Source: Clostridia bacterium (GTDB taxonomy: Bacteria > Bacillota > Clostridia > Christensenellales > Aristaeellaceae). Taken from it: a stretch of DNA of 33,556 nucleotides. Positions 1 through 7,335 of this stretch are shown here, piece by piece. Position 1 is the stretch's first letter. Every line of letters begins with the position of its first letter. Made by a program: the position numbers and the translations under genes. The DNA is taken from positions 1 through 33,556 of the forward strand of contig JAUMVT010000029.1 of the NCBI GenBank assembly GCA_030529995.1. Direction: 5' to 3'. Under the pieces are notes generated by a model. It was not told the origin of the DNA, searched no databases, and saw nothing but the letters and a program-made list of their open reading frames with translations.

Positions 1-1
1 G

Positions 2-418
2 ACCGGCTATGATTCCTTCTACCGCATCCGCAAGCATGTGGGTCTGGGCTACTACAGCGAAGGCGCAACCCTGGACGAGCTGGCTGAGAAGCTGGGCATT
101 GACGCCGAGGGTCTGAAGGCCTCCGTGGCACAGTACAACGCAGACGCTGCCGCAGGCACCGAGAACGCACAGATCGGGGCTGTTCCCAGCCGTGCCCTGG
201 ACGCTGAAGGCCCCTACTACGGCGTGCGGGTGGAAGGCGCCAACCACATGACCAAGGGCGGCGTTGTGTGCAACGAAAAGGCACAGGTTCTCAGCAGCGA
301 CGGCACCGTGGTGCCCGGCCTGTATGCCGCAGGTGAAGTAACCTGGCAGGCAGGCGGCTACTCCGAGTCCGTGTGCTTCGGCAAGATCGCCGGCGAACAG
401 GCTGCACAGGCAGAGTAA
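2..418 (+). CDS. FAD-dependent fumarate-reductase-type flavoprotein, C-terminal part
   Basis: Only the last about 138 codons are present; the gene enters from the left edge in frame 2. The visible segment has the C-terminal signature of the FAD-binding fumarate reductase/flavocytochrome c superfamily. There is a substrate-side stretch around PYYGVRVEGANHMTKGG, a short beta segment, and then VPGLYAAGEVTWQAGGY, in which GLYAAGE is the typical second FAD-contacting motif. Such enzymes reduce fumarate or related enoates with FAD and electrons from a heme or FMN domain or from NAD(P)H. The N-terminal dinucleotide-binding domain, any FMN-binding domain and the promoter lie outside the window, so the substrate cannot be assigned. 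A clear terminator follows the stop, so this is the last gene of its transcript. Family is fairly sure, substrate unknown. Confidence 0.8.
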   Translation, partial: TGYDSFYRIRKHVGLGYYSEGATLDELAEKLGIDAEGLKASVAQYNADAAAGTENAQIGAVPSRALDAEGPYYGVRVEGANHMTKGGVVCNEKAQVLSSDGTVVPGLYAAGEVTWQAGGYSESVCFGKIAGEQAAQAE

Positions 419-430
419 AGCTTTCGATTT

Positions 431-465
431 CGGGCAAGCGGCAGAGCTGCTTGCCCGATTTTTTT
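431..465 (+). terminator. Rho-independent terminator after flavoprotein gene
   Basis: Perfect 9-bp stem CGGGCAAGC / GCTTGCCCG with a short loop, followed by ATTTTTTT. It begins 12 bases after the stop codon at 418. Confidence 0.9.
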
Positions 466-501
466 CGCACAGGCGTTGGACGAACGTATAAGTCAGCAAT
501 C

Positions 502-537
502 GCAGGGGCTTGACTGCCGTTTTCTGCACCCCTTCGG
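502..537 (+). repeat. Degenerate family A repeat
   Basis: GCAGGGGCTTGACTGCCG...TGCACCCCTTCGG keeps the outline and the CACCCCTTCGG tail of family A, but its arms no longer pair well. The rest of 466-581 contains nothing else I can identify. Confidence 0.4.
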
Positions 538-581
538 ACACTCGCTTTATGAAAGGGTGCAAGCTGCTAGGTTACAACAAC

Positions 582-617
582 AGGGGTCGGGAAGAACCAA
601 CATGCTTCCCGACCCCT
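582..617 (-). terminator. Strong hairpin downstream of the barnase-like gene
   Basis: A perfect 13-bp stem AGGGGTCGGGAAG / CTTCCCGACCCCT with a 10-nt loop lies just beyond the stop codon of the minus-strand gene. The tail in the minus direction is GTTGTTG rather than a clean U run, so it may stabilise the 3' end more than terminate transcription. Confidence 0.6.
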
Positions 618-621
618 TGCT

Positions 622-1224
622 TTATTCCTCTTGTTCCCAGGAGGGCTTCATTTCCGTAAAGGTTTCGTAGTGATCCGCTGTGTAGTACACCAGCCCGTCA
701 TTGGAGAAGATGATCCGCTCCGCCCCTCGCCGGGTGCCGGTGTAGTTGCAGTCGCATTCGTAGTACTTCCGCCCCTTGGCGGTGGGCAGCTTCTGTTCAT
801 AGTTGCCGAAGTAATCCCCGCCGATGGACTTGCCGGGAGCCACATCCCCCACATAGTTGCTTCGGCTGTCCCACCCCAGGGCTTGGGCTTCCTTCTTGGT
901 GATGAAGTTGCCCGGCAGCCTGCCGTAGGTGAACAGGTAATCCGCAATATCCTGGGGGGCGGTGTAGGTGCCGTCCTCTTCGATGGCGGCGGCCGCAGGC
1001 TCCGGCGTGGCGGTGGGGGCAGCGGTGGGCGTGGCGGTGGGCGACGCTTTCTTCTTTTTCTTGCTCTTGGCCACAAGGGCGGCATGGTCATCCTCCGCCG
1101 ATAGGGTAATGGCGGAAGCCTGGGCAGGCGTCAGCAGGGACAGCAGCCCTTCCGAGGGGCTCAGCACCATAAGCAGTGCCATCAAAAGGGCAAGCAGAGA
1201 AGTGAAGAAAGATTTTTTCTTCAT
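622..1224 (-). CDS. Secreted barnase-type ribonuclease (N1/T1 superfamily)
   Basis: 200 aa. Residues 1-38 form a signal peptide: MKKK, a long hydrophobic core, and an AQASA-like signal-peptidase site. Next come a lysine run (54-59) and a Pro/Thr/Ala linker (61-80). Residues about 90-191 closely match Bacillus barnase, including ITKKEAQALGW, DVAPGKSIGGDYF, ERIIFSNDGLVYY and TADHYETF. The catalytic set is complete by alignment from memory: Lys110 (barnase Lys27), Glu156 (Glu73), Arg170 (Arg87) and His185 (His102). The expected product is an extracellular guanyl-preferring endoribonuclease. The start at 1224 has AAAGGA upstream; an in-frame extension to 1374 would bury the signal peptide. No barstar-like inhibitor gene is visible nearby. 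The EamA transporter gene lies upstream on the same strand, 150 bp away. Family assignment is firm. Confidence 0.92.
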   Translation of the reverse strand: MKKKSFFTSLLALLMALLMVLSPSEGLLSLLTPAQASAITLSAEDDHAALVAKSKKKKKASPTATPTAAPTATPEPAAAAIEEDGTYTAPQDIADYLFTYGRLPGNFITKKEAQALGWDSRSNYVGDVAPGKSIGGDYFGNYEQKLPTAKGRKYYECDCNYTGTRRGAERIIFSNDGLVYYTADHYETFTEMKPSWEQEE

Positions 1225-1374
1225 ACCATCATTCCTTTCAGGATTTCGAGCGAATGGCTTTGCTGTATAAGCGAGATTTGCACGCTGTCGTTGGTTGAAA
1301 ATAGAAGCCGACAAGTCGCAGGGGGCTTCCTTTTGTTGAGGAGTGCAATCTTCGGATTGATTGAGCAGTCGCAT
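1225..1374 (-). other. Intergenic gap with repeat D remnants
   Basis: No gene is seen. Fragments such as GCGAGATTTGCA and TGCAATCTTCGGATTG also occur in the repeat D copy at 29743-29985, and GCAGGGGGCTT is a family A half-arm. It looks like decayed repeat sequence. The barnase promoter may lie here, but I found no convincing -35/-10 pair. Confidence 0.4.
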
Positions 1375-2238
1375 TTATTTCACCAGCATCAGCAGGGTGC
1401 CGGCCACAATGGCGGCAAGGCCTGCCGCCGCCTTCCGGCTCAGCTTCTCCTGAAACACCACCCGGGAGAAGAGCACCGTGACCAGAATGCTCAATTTATC
1501 AATGGGCGCCACCACGCTGGCAGGCCCGTCCTGCAAGGCTTTGTAGTAGCACAGCCAGCTTGCCCCGGTGGCCAGGCCGGACAGGCAGATGAACCCAAGC
1601 TCCTTTTTTTCGATGTGCCGGAGCTCCTTCCCCTTGCCGGTGACCAGCACCATCATCCAGGACATGATCAGCACCACCCCGGTCCGCAGGGCTGTGCCCA
1701 GGTTGGACTCCACATTGGTGATGCCCACCTTGCCCAGAATGGCGGTCAGGCTGGCAAACAGGGCGGAACCCAGGGCGTACCACAGCCAGCGGCTGTCCTT
1801 GGCGGTGACATTTTGGGTGTCCTTCTTCTCCAGCATCAGGAAGGTGCCGGCGGCAATGAGGAGGATGCCGATGCCGCTTGTCCATGTCAGGGACTCGCCA
1901 AGCAGCAGCACCGCCAGCAGAATGGTCAGCACCGTGCTGGACTTGTCAATGGGCACCACCTTGTTAATGTTCCCCAGCTGAAGGGCACGGAAGTAGCACA
2001 GCCAGCTTGCCCCGGTGGCAAGGCCGGACAGCACCAGAAACAGCAGGGATCGGCCGTCCACCTGACCCAGCTGACTTTGGGAACCCACCAGCAGCACCAT
2101 GACCCAGGAAAACGCCAGCACAATGATGGTTCGCAGTGCCGTTGCCACGGTGGAATCCGTTTTGCGGATGCCGCACTTGGCAAGGATGGAGGTCACCCCG
2201 GCGAAGAAAGCGGAACCGAATGCAAGTACCACCCACAT
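1375..2238 (-). CDS. EamA-family (DMT superfamily) transporter
   Basis: 287 aa, about ten hydrophobic segments. It is a clear internal duplication: each half carries a nearly identical block, GLATGASWLCYFRALQ near residue 70 and GLATGASWLCYYKALQ near 215, each followed by VVPIDK / VVAPIDK. This is the two-EamA-domain architecture of drug/metabolite exporters, which usually move amino acids, nucleosides or metabolites across the cytoplasmic membrane. The substrate cannot be read from sequence. The start at 2238 has AAGGAGATG eight bases upstream. The gene is divergent from the ImmA/IrrE-like gene; the 240-bp gap holds a hairpin repeat and the promoter of the latter. Confidence 0.9.
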   Translation of the reverse strand: MWVVLAFGSAFFAGVTSILAKCGIRKTDSTVATALRTIIVLAFSWVMVLLVGSQSQLGQVDGRSLLFLVLSGLATGASWLCYFRALQLGNINKVVPIDKSSTVLTILLAVLLLGESLTWTSGIGILLIAAGTFLMLEKKDTQNVTAKDSRWLWYALGSALFASLTAILGKVGITNVESNLGTALRTGVVLIMSWMMVLVTGKGKELRHIEKKELGFICLSGLATGASWLCYYKALQDGPASVVAPIDKLSILVTVLFSRVVFQEKLSRKAAAGLAAIVAGTLLMLVK

Positions 2239-2295
2239 GATGATTCATCTCCTTGATTTTTCCTCCCCCACTATAGCGCAGATGGGCGGGGGATG

Positions 2296-2324
2296 CAAGG
2301 GGGCAGTGAGTCAAGCCCCCTGCG
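2296..2324 (+). repeat. Family A-like hairpin
   Basis: Arms GGGGGC / GCCCCC around the loop AGTGAGTCAA. It resembles family A but lacks the CCCCTTCGG tail. A second small palindrome, GAAAGT / ACTTTC, follows near 2373-2395. The rest of this divergent gap holds nothing recognisable except the promoter at 2416. Confidence 0.45.
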
Positions 2325-2415
2325 TATTGCCAATTTATACGCTTGACCGTTGGCAGCGTGCGAAACTTGAAGAAAGTGACGGAGTGACTTTCTCGAATAC
2401 TTGTTCCTGTTCCTC

Positions 2416-2444
2416 TTGCAAACGCCCGTTCTCTATGCTATGAT
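2416..2444 (+). promoter_or_regulatory. Sigma-70-type promoter of the ImmA/IrrE-like gene
   Basis: TTGCAA, 17-bp spacer, TATGAT. The predicted start near 2451 gives a leader of about 30 nt before ATG 2481. Confidence 0.7.
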
Positions 2445-2480
2445 GTTCCTGTCGGTGTGGACGGGAAGGACAGGGAGCAT

Positions 2481-4346
2481 ATGGAGAAGCAGGGAGAATG
2501 GGCGCCGGTATTGCAGCGCATGGGGGACTACATCATCCGCCACTTCGGGGATGAAATGCTTCAGGAGGTGGAAGGCTGCCTGCAGGGGGCGGCCTTAAGG
2601 GATCTGCACATTGATCCGGCAGGGGATCTGGGGCTAATGCCCGGGGAAAGCTATCGCCTGGTTTTCGACCGGAGCGGCAGCAGGCTGGGGCGGTTCCGGT
2701 TTTATCAGGTGACACGCACCGGGCTGATGATCCACGCCGGGGCACGGATCCGGCTGGGGGTGGTCGGGGAGCATCAGCTGCCCCGGTACTTCCTGCGGCA
2801 GGTGTACTTCATCACCGGGTTTCACATGGAGGACGGGATACGGCGCATCGGGGAGATTCCTGCCGTGTTCTTTGATCCCCCTGCCCCTGCGGATGTGCCG
2901 GAGCTGTCCGACTATCTGGTGCCCATCCTCCGCAGCGAGGACATGGAGGATCTGTTCCGTCAGCGGCTCCGCCAATGCCTGGGAGACGGGGCCATGACCA
3001 TCCTCCGCCGCCGGGGTCCTACGGCGCTGACCCAGGCCTTGGGGCTGACGGTTCGCACCCTGCCCCTGCATGAGCACCGGTACAGCCGTGCCATGCTCTT
3101 TCTGGAGGAGGGGGAGGTGCAGATCACCACGGAGGACGGCGGGCATCAGCCCATCCGTGTGCCGGGAAAAACCATCATCCTCAACAGCAACGCCGCCCGG
3201 AAGGACGAGGCCGGCAGCGACCTGGCCATTTACCACGAGTGCGCCCACTACGAGTTTCACACCATGTTCCTCACCCTGCACCAGCTGCACCGGACGGATC
3301 TTCGCCTGCTGCCATACAGGGAGGCGGACAAGGCTTCCCGTGGGGCAGCCAAGGATCTACGGTGGGTGGAGCGGCAGGCGGATTACTTCGCCTACGCCGC
3401 CATGCTGCCCCGGGGGCTGCTGGTGCCCCTCATGCGCCTGTACTGGGAGGAAACCGAGGGGAAGGACATGAACACCGGGGATCGGGTGGACAGGGTGATT
3501 TACCGGATTGCCCGGGATCTGCAGCGGCCCAAGTCCCTGATCCGCACCCGGATGATCCTCCTGGGCTCCGCGGCGGCGAAAGGTGCCTGCAACTATGTGG
3601 ACGGCCGATATATTCGCCCCTTTGCCTTTTCCGGGGAGCATCTGAAGGCCGGGGAAACCTTCGTCATTGACCGGGGGAATTTTACCCGGCTGTACGGGGA
3701 GGATGAAACCTTTCGGGAGCTGATTCGCTCCCGAGGGTTCCTGTACGCCGAAGGGCACGTGTGTCTGGATCATCCCTTCTGCATCGAAAAAAACAAGGAC
3801 GGGATCCGGCTGACGGAATGGGCACGGGGGCACGTGGACGAGTGCTGCCTGAAATTCCGCCGGGAATACCGTTTCGCCCCTGCCGCCGCCCCCACCGGGG
3901 TGCTCTGCTCCGTGCAGGGATTCAATGACCGGTATGTGCCGGTGGATCCGGACGTGACCGACAGCATGACCCGGGAGGAGACCATCACCCAGGACGCCGC
4001 CTATCTGGCCGCCCTGCCCCGAACCCCTGCCCAGGCGCTGTCGAAGCTCATTGCCGACCGGTGCGGCACCCAGCGGGAGGCCGCCTTCCGCTGCGGATTA
4101 TCCGAAAGCATGGTCAGCCGCATGTGCAGCGACAACACCTTCCGCTACGACATCCGTCAGGTGACCCGGCTGGCGGTGGGGCTGTCCATGCCCCCGCCCC
4201 TGTCCGGCCTGTTCATGGAGATGGTGGGCTTCCCCCGGATGATGATGCTGAACTACTACCGCTACGAGTGCATCATCCAGTACCTCTACATGGAGGACAT
4301 GGAAACCGTGGAGGAGAGCCACAGGGAGATGTTCGGGAAAACGTGA
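2481..4346 (+). CDS. Large ImmA/IrrE-like metallopeptidase with C-terminal HTH-like segment
   Basis: 621 aa, far longer than ordinary ImmA/IrrE proteins (roughly 150-300 aa). Residues 1 to about 170 resemble nothing I recognise. A typical M78 core follows: a beta-rich approach with IILNSN, then HECAH (His252, Glu253, His256; HExxH zinc motif), and about 45 residues later VERQADYFAYAAMLP, the ExxADxFA block expected to give the third zinc ligand. Near residues 519-575, the segment with TQREAAFRCGLSESMVSRM looks like a helix-turn-helix. ImmA cleaves phage-type repressors and IrrE triggers the DNA-damage response, so a regulated protease that binds DNA is plausible, but this is inference. ATG 2481 is chosen for AGGGAG just upstream; GTG 2457 would fall almost on the transcription start. 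No repressor gene or phage gene is adjacent. Confidence 0.75.
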   Translation: MEKQGEWAPVLQRMGDYIIRHFGDEMLQEVEGCLQGAALRDLHIDPAGDLGLMPGESYRLVFDRSGSRLGRFRFYQVTRTGLMIHAGARIRLGVVGEHQLPRYFLRQVYFITGFHMEDGIRRIGEIPAVFFDPPAPADVPELSDYLVPILRSEDMEDLFRQRLRQCLGDGAMTILRRRGPTALTQALGLTVRTLPLHEHRYSRAMLFLEEGEVQITTEDGGHQPIRVPGKTIILNSNAARKDEAGSDLAIYHECAHYEFHTMFLTLHQLHRTDLRLLPYREADKASRGAAKDLRWVERQADYFAYAAMLPRGLLVPLMRLYWEETEGKDMNTGDRVDRVIYRIARDLQRPKSLIRTRMILLGSAAAKGACNYVDGRYIRPFAFSGEHLKAGETFVIDRGNFTRLYGEDETFRELIRSRGFLYAEGHVCLDHPFCIEKNKDGIRLTEWARGHVDECCLKFRREYRFAPAAAPTGVLCSVQGFNDRYVPVDPDVTDSMTREETITQDAAYLAALPRTPAQALSKLIADRCGTQREAAFRCGLSESMVSRMCSDNTFRYDIRQVTRLAVGLSMPPPLSGLFMEMVGFPRMMMLNYYRYECIIQYLYMEDMETVEESHREMFGKT

Positions 4347-4365
4347 TTGGCGGGAGGGGCGTTTT

Positions 4366-4403
4366 GCGAGAGGGCGGCTTTTGTGCCAAAAGCCCCCTCT
4401 CGC
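4366..4403 (+). repeat. Family C palindrome, C1 type
   Basis: Arms GCGAGAGGG...CTTTTG and CAAAAG...CCCTCTCGC nearly close a 16-bp hairpin. It is followed by the spacer CTCTCCCCGAAAAGCAGCTGG, shared (in either orientation) with the copies at 21610-21834 and 30076-30212. Confidence 0.75.
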
Positions 4404-4441
4404 GCTCTCCCCGAAAAGCAGCTGGGAGCGAACGTGGAATT

Positions 4442-4477
4442 GCGGGAGGCGGCTTTTGAGTCAAAAGCCCCTCCCGC
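4442..4477 (+). repeat. Family C palindrome, C2 type
   Basis: GCGGGAGGCGGCTTTTG-AGT-CAAAAGCCCCTCCCGC. It is the partner of the C1 unit at 4366 and is followed by CACCCGAAAACCGGCTGG. Confidence 0.75.
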
Positions 4478-4544
4478 ACCCACCCGAAAACCGGCTGGGC
4501 TTGACGTAGCCCTTTGGAAGATGTTTAGCTTTGCAGGGGGCTTT
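4476..4544 (+). repeat. 69-bp direct repeat, copy 1
   Basis: Identical by eye to 4652-4720. It runs from GCACCCACCCGAAAACCGG to the first arm of a family A repeat (GCAGGGGGCTTT). Confidence 0.85.
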
Positions 4545-4657
4545 GCGGTCGTTCCGCAACCTCAATCGTCGCGGCTTACAGCCGCTCGTTTCGGTTGATG
4601 CGTTCGCGGCTGCTTTATGCGCCACTGGCGCATAGCCGCTCACTTACCCCTGCACCC
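4533..4657 (+). repeat. Family A repeat interrupted by element B
   Basis: The left part GCAGGGGGCTTTGCGGTCG (4533 on) and right part CCCCTGCACCC (4647 on) are the two arms of one family A palindrome, split by a 93-bp insert. Confidence 0.8.
4554..4646 (-). repeat. Element B, copy 1 (93 bp)
   Basis: Read on the minus strand it starts TAAGTGAGCGGC and ends GAGGTTGCGG. Hairpin 1 is ATGCGCC-AGT-GGCGCAT inside GCGGCT/AGCCGC. Hairpin 2 is GCGGCT-GTA-AGCCGC. The flank beyond the end reads AACGACCGC. Confidence 0.85.
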
Positions 4658-4720
4658 ACCCGAAAACCGGCTGGGCTTGACGTAGCCCTTTGGAAGATGT
4701 TTAGCTTTGCAGGGGGCTTT
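4652..4720 (+). repeat. 69-bp direct repeat, copy 2
   Basis: Second copy of 4476-4544 at a period of 176 bp, with the B-interrupted palindrome between the two copies. A local duplication is the simplest reading. Confidence 0.85.
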
Positions 4721-4743
4721 CCGGTCGCCCCCTGCACCCCTTC
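4709..4743 (+). repeat. Family A repeat
   Basis: GCAGGGGGC-TTTCCGGTC-GCCCCCTGC with tail ACCCCTTCG; perfect 9-bp arms. Confidence 0.85.
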
Positions 4744-4833
4744 GCAGCACCCCTTCGGATGCAGATTGATTTCTAATGAAAGTTGAAAAAGGATTTCTAT
4801 CTTACATTACCCACAACCATTATAGGAAGGCGA

Positions 4834-4870
4834 CCGAAGGGGTCAAGGGGGCGATCGGAAAGCCCCCTTG
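4834..4870 (-). repeat. Family A repeat, inverted
   Basis: CCGAAGGGGT then CAAGGGGGC / GCCCCCTTG arms around GATCGGAAA. Confidence 0.85.
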
Positions 4871-4917
4871 GCATAAACACTAACAACAAGAAACAGGGAA
4901 CCCTAGTAGAAAGATGC

Positions 4918-4954
4918 CCGAAGGGGTCAAGGGGGCGATCGGAAAGCCCCCTTG
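4918..4954 (-). repeat. Family A repeat, inverted
   Basis: Identical by eye to the copy at 4834-4870 and about 84 bp from it. The 48 bp between them is unlike anything else in the window. Confidence 0.85.
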
Positions 4955-5012
4955 AAATAAGCATAAACGAAAGTAACAGATGCCCCAAAAGCGAGAAGCC
5001 CAAAGCCCCCGT

Positions 5013-5041
5013 TTGACATCCTCCCTCCCCGGTGCTACAAT
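5013..5041 (+). promoter_or_regulatory. Promoter of the FxLYD-like protein gene
   Basis: Consensus TTGACA, 17-bp spacer, TACAAT; likely strong. Leader about 30 nt. Confidence 0.8.
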
Positions 5042-5077
5042 GGAGGCGACGTTAACAACGTACACAGGAGGTTGAAC

Positions 5078-5770
5078 ATGAAGAAATTTGCTGCCATGAT
5101 GCTGGCGCTGTGCCTGACCCTGAGCTGCACCGCAGCCTTTGCCGCCGGCAAGCTGGAGGTTGTCCAGGAAAATTATGTACCCTTGGAGTTCTACTCCAGC
5201 TTTATGGGCTATCTGTTTGCCGAGGTGACCAACACCGGCGACAGCAACGTGGAATTTAACGACGGCGTGGTGGAAGTGCTGAACGAGGACGGAGACGTGG
5301 TGGAAATCGACAACATTTACTCCGCCTATCCTTACATCCTTGCTCCCGGCGAAACGGGCTATATCATGAACACCACCTACGCCAATGATGCCGCCAGTGT
5401 CAGCGACATTGGGGATCACGCCCTGACCATCACCGGCAAGACCAGCAAGGAAGATGCCTTCACCCGTCTGGACGTGACTGCCAAGATTGAGTCCTACGAT
5501 ACCTGGGGCAACACCTACTACCGCGTAACCTTCACCATCACCAACAACACGGACGCAACCGTGTATGATGCCAAGCTGGTCACCGGCGTGTACGATGCCG
5601 ACGGCAAGCTGCTCTACGCCGGAACCGACACCCTGTACAACGTGGGCATTCCCGCCGGCACCACCGTGGAAGCCCGGGTGGATGTGGACAGCACCGTCAG
5701 CGATTACTGGCTGAAGAACGATGTGGTCCCTGCGAGCGTGAACAGCATCTGCTGGTATGAAAACGACTGA
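5078..5770 (+). CDS. Secreted FxLYD-like two-domain protein
   Basis: 230 aa. Residues 1-23 are a signal peptide (MKKFAAMMLALCL...AAFAAG, cleavage likely after AFA). The mature part has two beta-sandwich-like halves, each with a NxTGDSNVEF / NNTDATVYDAKL segment, an acidic turn (NEDGDVV, DADGKLL), and a PGETGY or PAGTTVEA stretch. This is the pattern of FxLYD-type extracellular domains, whose exact function is unknown. No lipobox, LPXTG or catalytic motif is seen, so it is probably released or loosely associated with the surface. ATG 5078 is chosen because AGGAGG lies six bases upstream; an upstream TTG is less likely. It is monocistronic between its own consensus promoter and terminator. Confidence 0.75.
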   Translation: MKKFAAMMLALCLTLSCTAAFAAGKLEVVQENYVPLEFYSSFMGYLFAEVTNTGDSNVEFNDGVVEVLNEDGDVVEIDNIYSAYPYILAPGETGYIMNTTYANDAASVSDIGDHALTITGKTSKEDAFTRLDVTAKIESYDTWGNTYYRVTFTITNNTDATVYDAKLVTGVYDADGKLLYAGTDTLYNVGIPAGTTVEARVDVDSTVSDYWLKNDVVPASVNSICWYEND

Positions 5771-5787
5771 TTAGGACGAAGCACTCT

Positions 5788-5820
5788 CCCCCCTTGCCTT
5801 TCGGCAGGGGGATTTTTCTT
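5788..5820 (+). terminator. Terminator of the FxLYD-like gene
   Basis: CCCCCTTGCC-TTTC-GGCAGGGGG (one bulged T) followed by ATTTTTCTTT. Confidence 0.9.
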
Positions 5821-5823
5821 TGC

Positions 5824-5853
5824 TTGACACACCCTTTCCCTTCCCTGTATCAT
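5824..5853 (+). promoter_or_regulatory. Promoter of the first MATE gene
   Basis: TTGACA, 18-bp spacer, TATCAT, immediately after the preceding terminator. The predicted transcript start near 5860 leaves a very short leader. Confidence 0.65.
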
Positions 5854-5872
5854 AGGCAGGAAAGTGAGGCTC

Positions 5873-7264
5873 ATGGATCGTATGGAGCAAGACAAGCTGA
5901 CGTGGCGCAAGGATTTGCTGAAGCGCATTTTTATTCTGGCCTGGCCTGCCATGCTGGAGCAGACCCTGCAAACCGTGGTGCAGTATGCGGATTCCGCCAT
6001 GGTGGGGCAGATGGGGGCAGCTGCCTCCGCTGCCGTGGGGCTTTCCTCCCCGGTGAATTGGCTGGTGAACGCTCCCATGTTTGCCATGGGGGTAGGCTTT
6101 CTGGCATGCATTTCCCGCTCCCTGGGGGCAAAGGATGAGGAAACTGCCCGGACGGCAGCCATGCAGTCCGTTTTCGCCGCTGTGGTCATGGGGCTGGGGC
6201 TGATGATCCTGACCCTGGCCGTGTCCCCCTTCCTTCCCGGCTGGCTTCACGCGGATGCGGAAATCTACGCTACCGCCGCCCGGTATTTCTTCATCGTCAG
6301 CCTGCCCATGCTGTTCCGCTCCGCCACCATTATTTTCTCCTCCTGCCTGCGTGCCGCCGGGGATACCCGAACCCCCATGCGGGTCAGCCTGCTGATGAAC
6401 CTGACCAATATTTGCTTCAATGCCCTGCTGATCTTCCCCACCGGCACGGTGCGTCTGGGCAGCTTCATTCTCCCCGGGGCAGGGCTGGGGGTGGAGGGCG
6501 CCGCCATTGCCACTGCCCTGTCCTATCTGGTCAGCGGCACGCTGATGTTTCTGGCGCTGATGCGCAGCCCTGCCCTGTCCCTGAAGGGGCAGAAGCTTAA
6601 GCTGAACACGGCGGTCATGGGGCAGTGCGTCCGCATCGGCATGCCGGCGGTGTTCACCCGCATCAGCGTGTGCCTGGGACACGTGGTGTTCCTGTCTCAG
6701 GTGTCCGGTCTGGGCACCATTCCCCTGGCTGCCCATTCCCTGGCACTGACGGCGGAGGAAGCCGTGTACCTCCCCGGCTTCGGCATGCAGGCCGCCGCCT
6801 CCACCCTGGCAGGCAACGCCGCCGGCGAGGGGGATGAAGCCTTCCTCCGCGGGGTGACCCGGGCGTGCACCGCCGTGGCCGTTGCCATCATGACGGTGCT
6901 GGGTGGCCTCATGTTCCTGTTTGCGGAGCCTCTGCTCAGCATCTTCACCCCGGATGAACAGGTGATTGCCGCCGGAGCCTCCGTGCTGCGGATTGTGGCG
7001 GTGGTGGAGCCTATCTACGCCGTGGCCATCATTCTGGAAGGCGTGTTCAACGGGGTGGGCGACACCCGGGCTCCCTTCTACTTCAACCTCTTCACCATGT
7101 GGGGCATCCGCATTGTATCCACTGCTCTGTGCCTGCATGTGTTCCACCTGGGGCTGAATGCCGTGTGGTGCTGCATGGGAGCGGACAACGTGACCCGTGC
7201 CATTCTTTTCGTCATCCGCTACGGCAGAGGAAAATGGAAAAAAGCCTTTCACCAGCCGGCGTAA
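5873..7264 (+). CDS. MATE-family efflux transporter (NorM-like)
   Basis: 463 aa, about 12 transmembrane segments in two homologous halves. Typical MATE features are the N-terminal WPAMLEQTLQTVVQYADSAMVGQMG (first helix pair), the conserved RAAGDTRTPM loop near residue 160, and GVFNGVGDTRAPF at the matching place in the second half. The family exports cationic drugs and metabolites using sodium or proton gradients; the substrate here is unknown. ATG 5873 has AGGAAAG at 8-bp spacing; GTG 5864 is nearly at the predicted transcription start and is less likely. It has its own promoter and ends at a bidirectional terminator shared with a convergent, unrelated-looking second MATE gene. Confidence 0.93.
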   Translation: MDRMEQDKLTWRKDLLKRIFILAWPAMLEQTLQTVVQYADSAMVGQMGAAASAAVGLSSPVNWLVNAPMFAMGVGFLACISRSLGAKDEETARTAAMQSVFAAVVMGLGLMILTLAVSPFLPGWLHADAEIYATAARYFFIVSLPMLFRSATIIFSSCLRAAGDTRTPMRVSLLMNLTNICFNALLIFPTGTVRLGSFILPGAGLGVEGAAIATALSYLVSGTLMFLALMRSPALSLKGQKLKLNTAVMGQCVRIGMPAVFTRISVCLGHVVFLSQVSGLGTIPLAAHSLALTAEEAVYLPGFGMQAAASTLAGNAAGEGDEAFLRGVTRACTAVAVAIMTVLGGLMFLFAEPLLSIFTPDEQVIAAGASVLRIVAVVEPIYAVAIILEGVFNGVGDTRAPFYFNLFTMWGIRIVSTALCLHVFHLGLNAVWCCMGADNVTRAILFVIRYGRGKWKKAFHQPA

Positions 7265-7285
7265 AACGATAACCGCGTACAAAAA

Positions 7286-7323
7286 CGCTCCCCGTCCGCA
7301 TTTGCCGGATAGGGAGCATTTTA
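7286..7323. terminator. Bidirectional terminator between convergent MATE genes
   Basis: GCTCCC / GGGAGC arms with an inner TCCG/CGGA pairing. The + side is followed by ATTTTATT and the - side by GTTTTTG, so it can serve both genes. Confidence 0.85.
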
Positions 7324-7335
7324 TTACCGTGTGTT

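Noticed and set aside
2457-2480. GTG 2457 as start of the ImmA/IrrE-like gene
   Set aside because: It lies about 6 bases after the predicted transcription start and has no ribosome site; ATG 2481 has AGGGAG.
4834-4954. CRISPR-like array from repeated 37-bp units
   Set aside because: Family A copies vary in sequence and orientation, spacing is irregular (from tens of bases to kilobases), and no cas gene is present.
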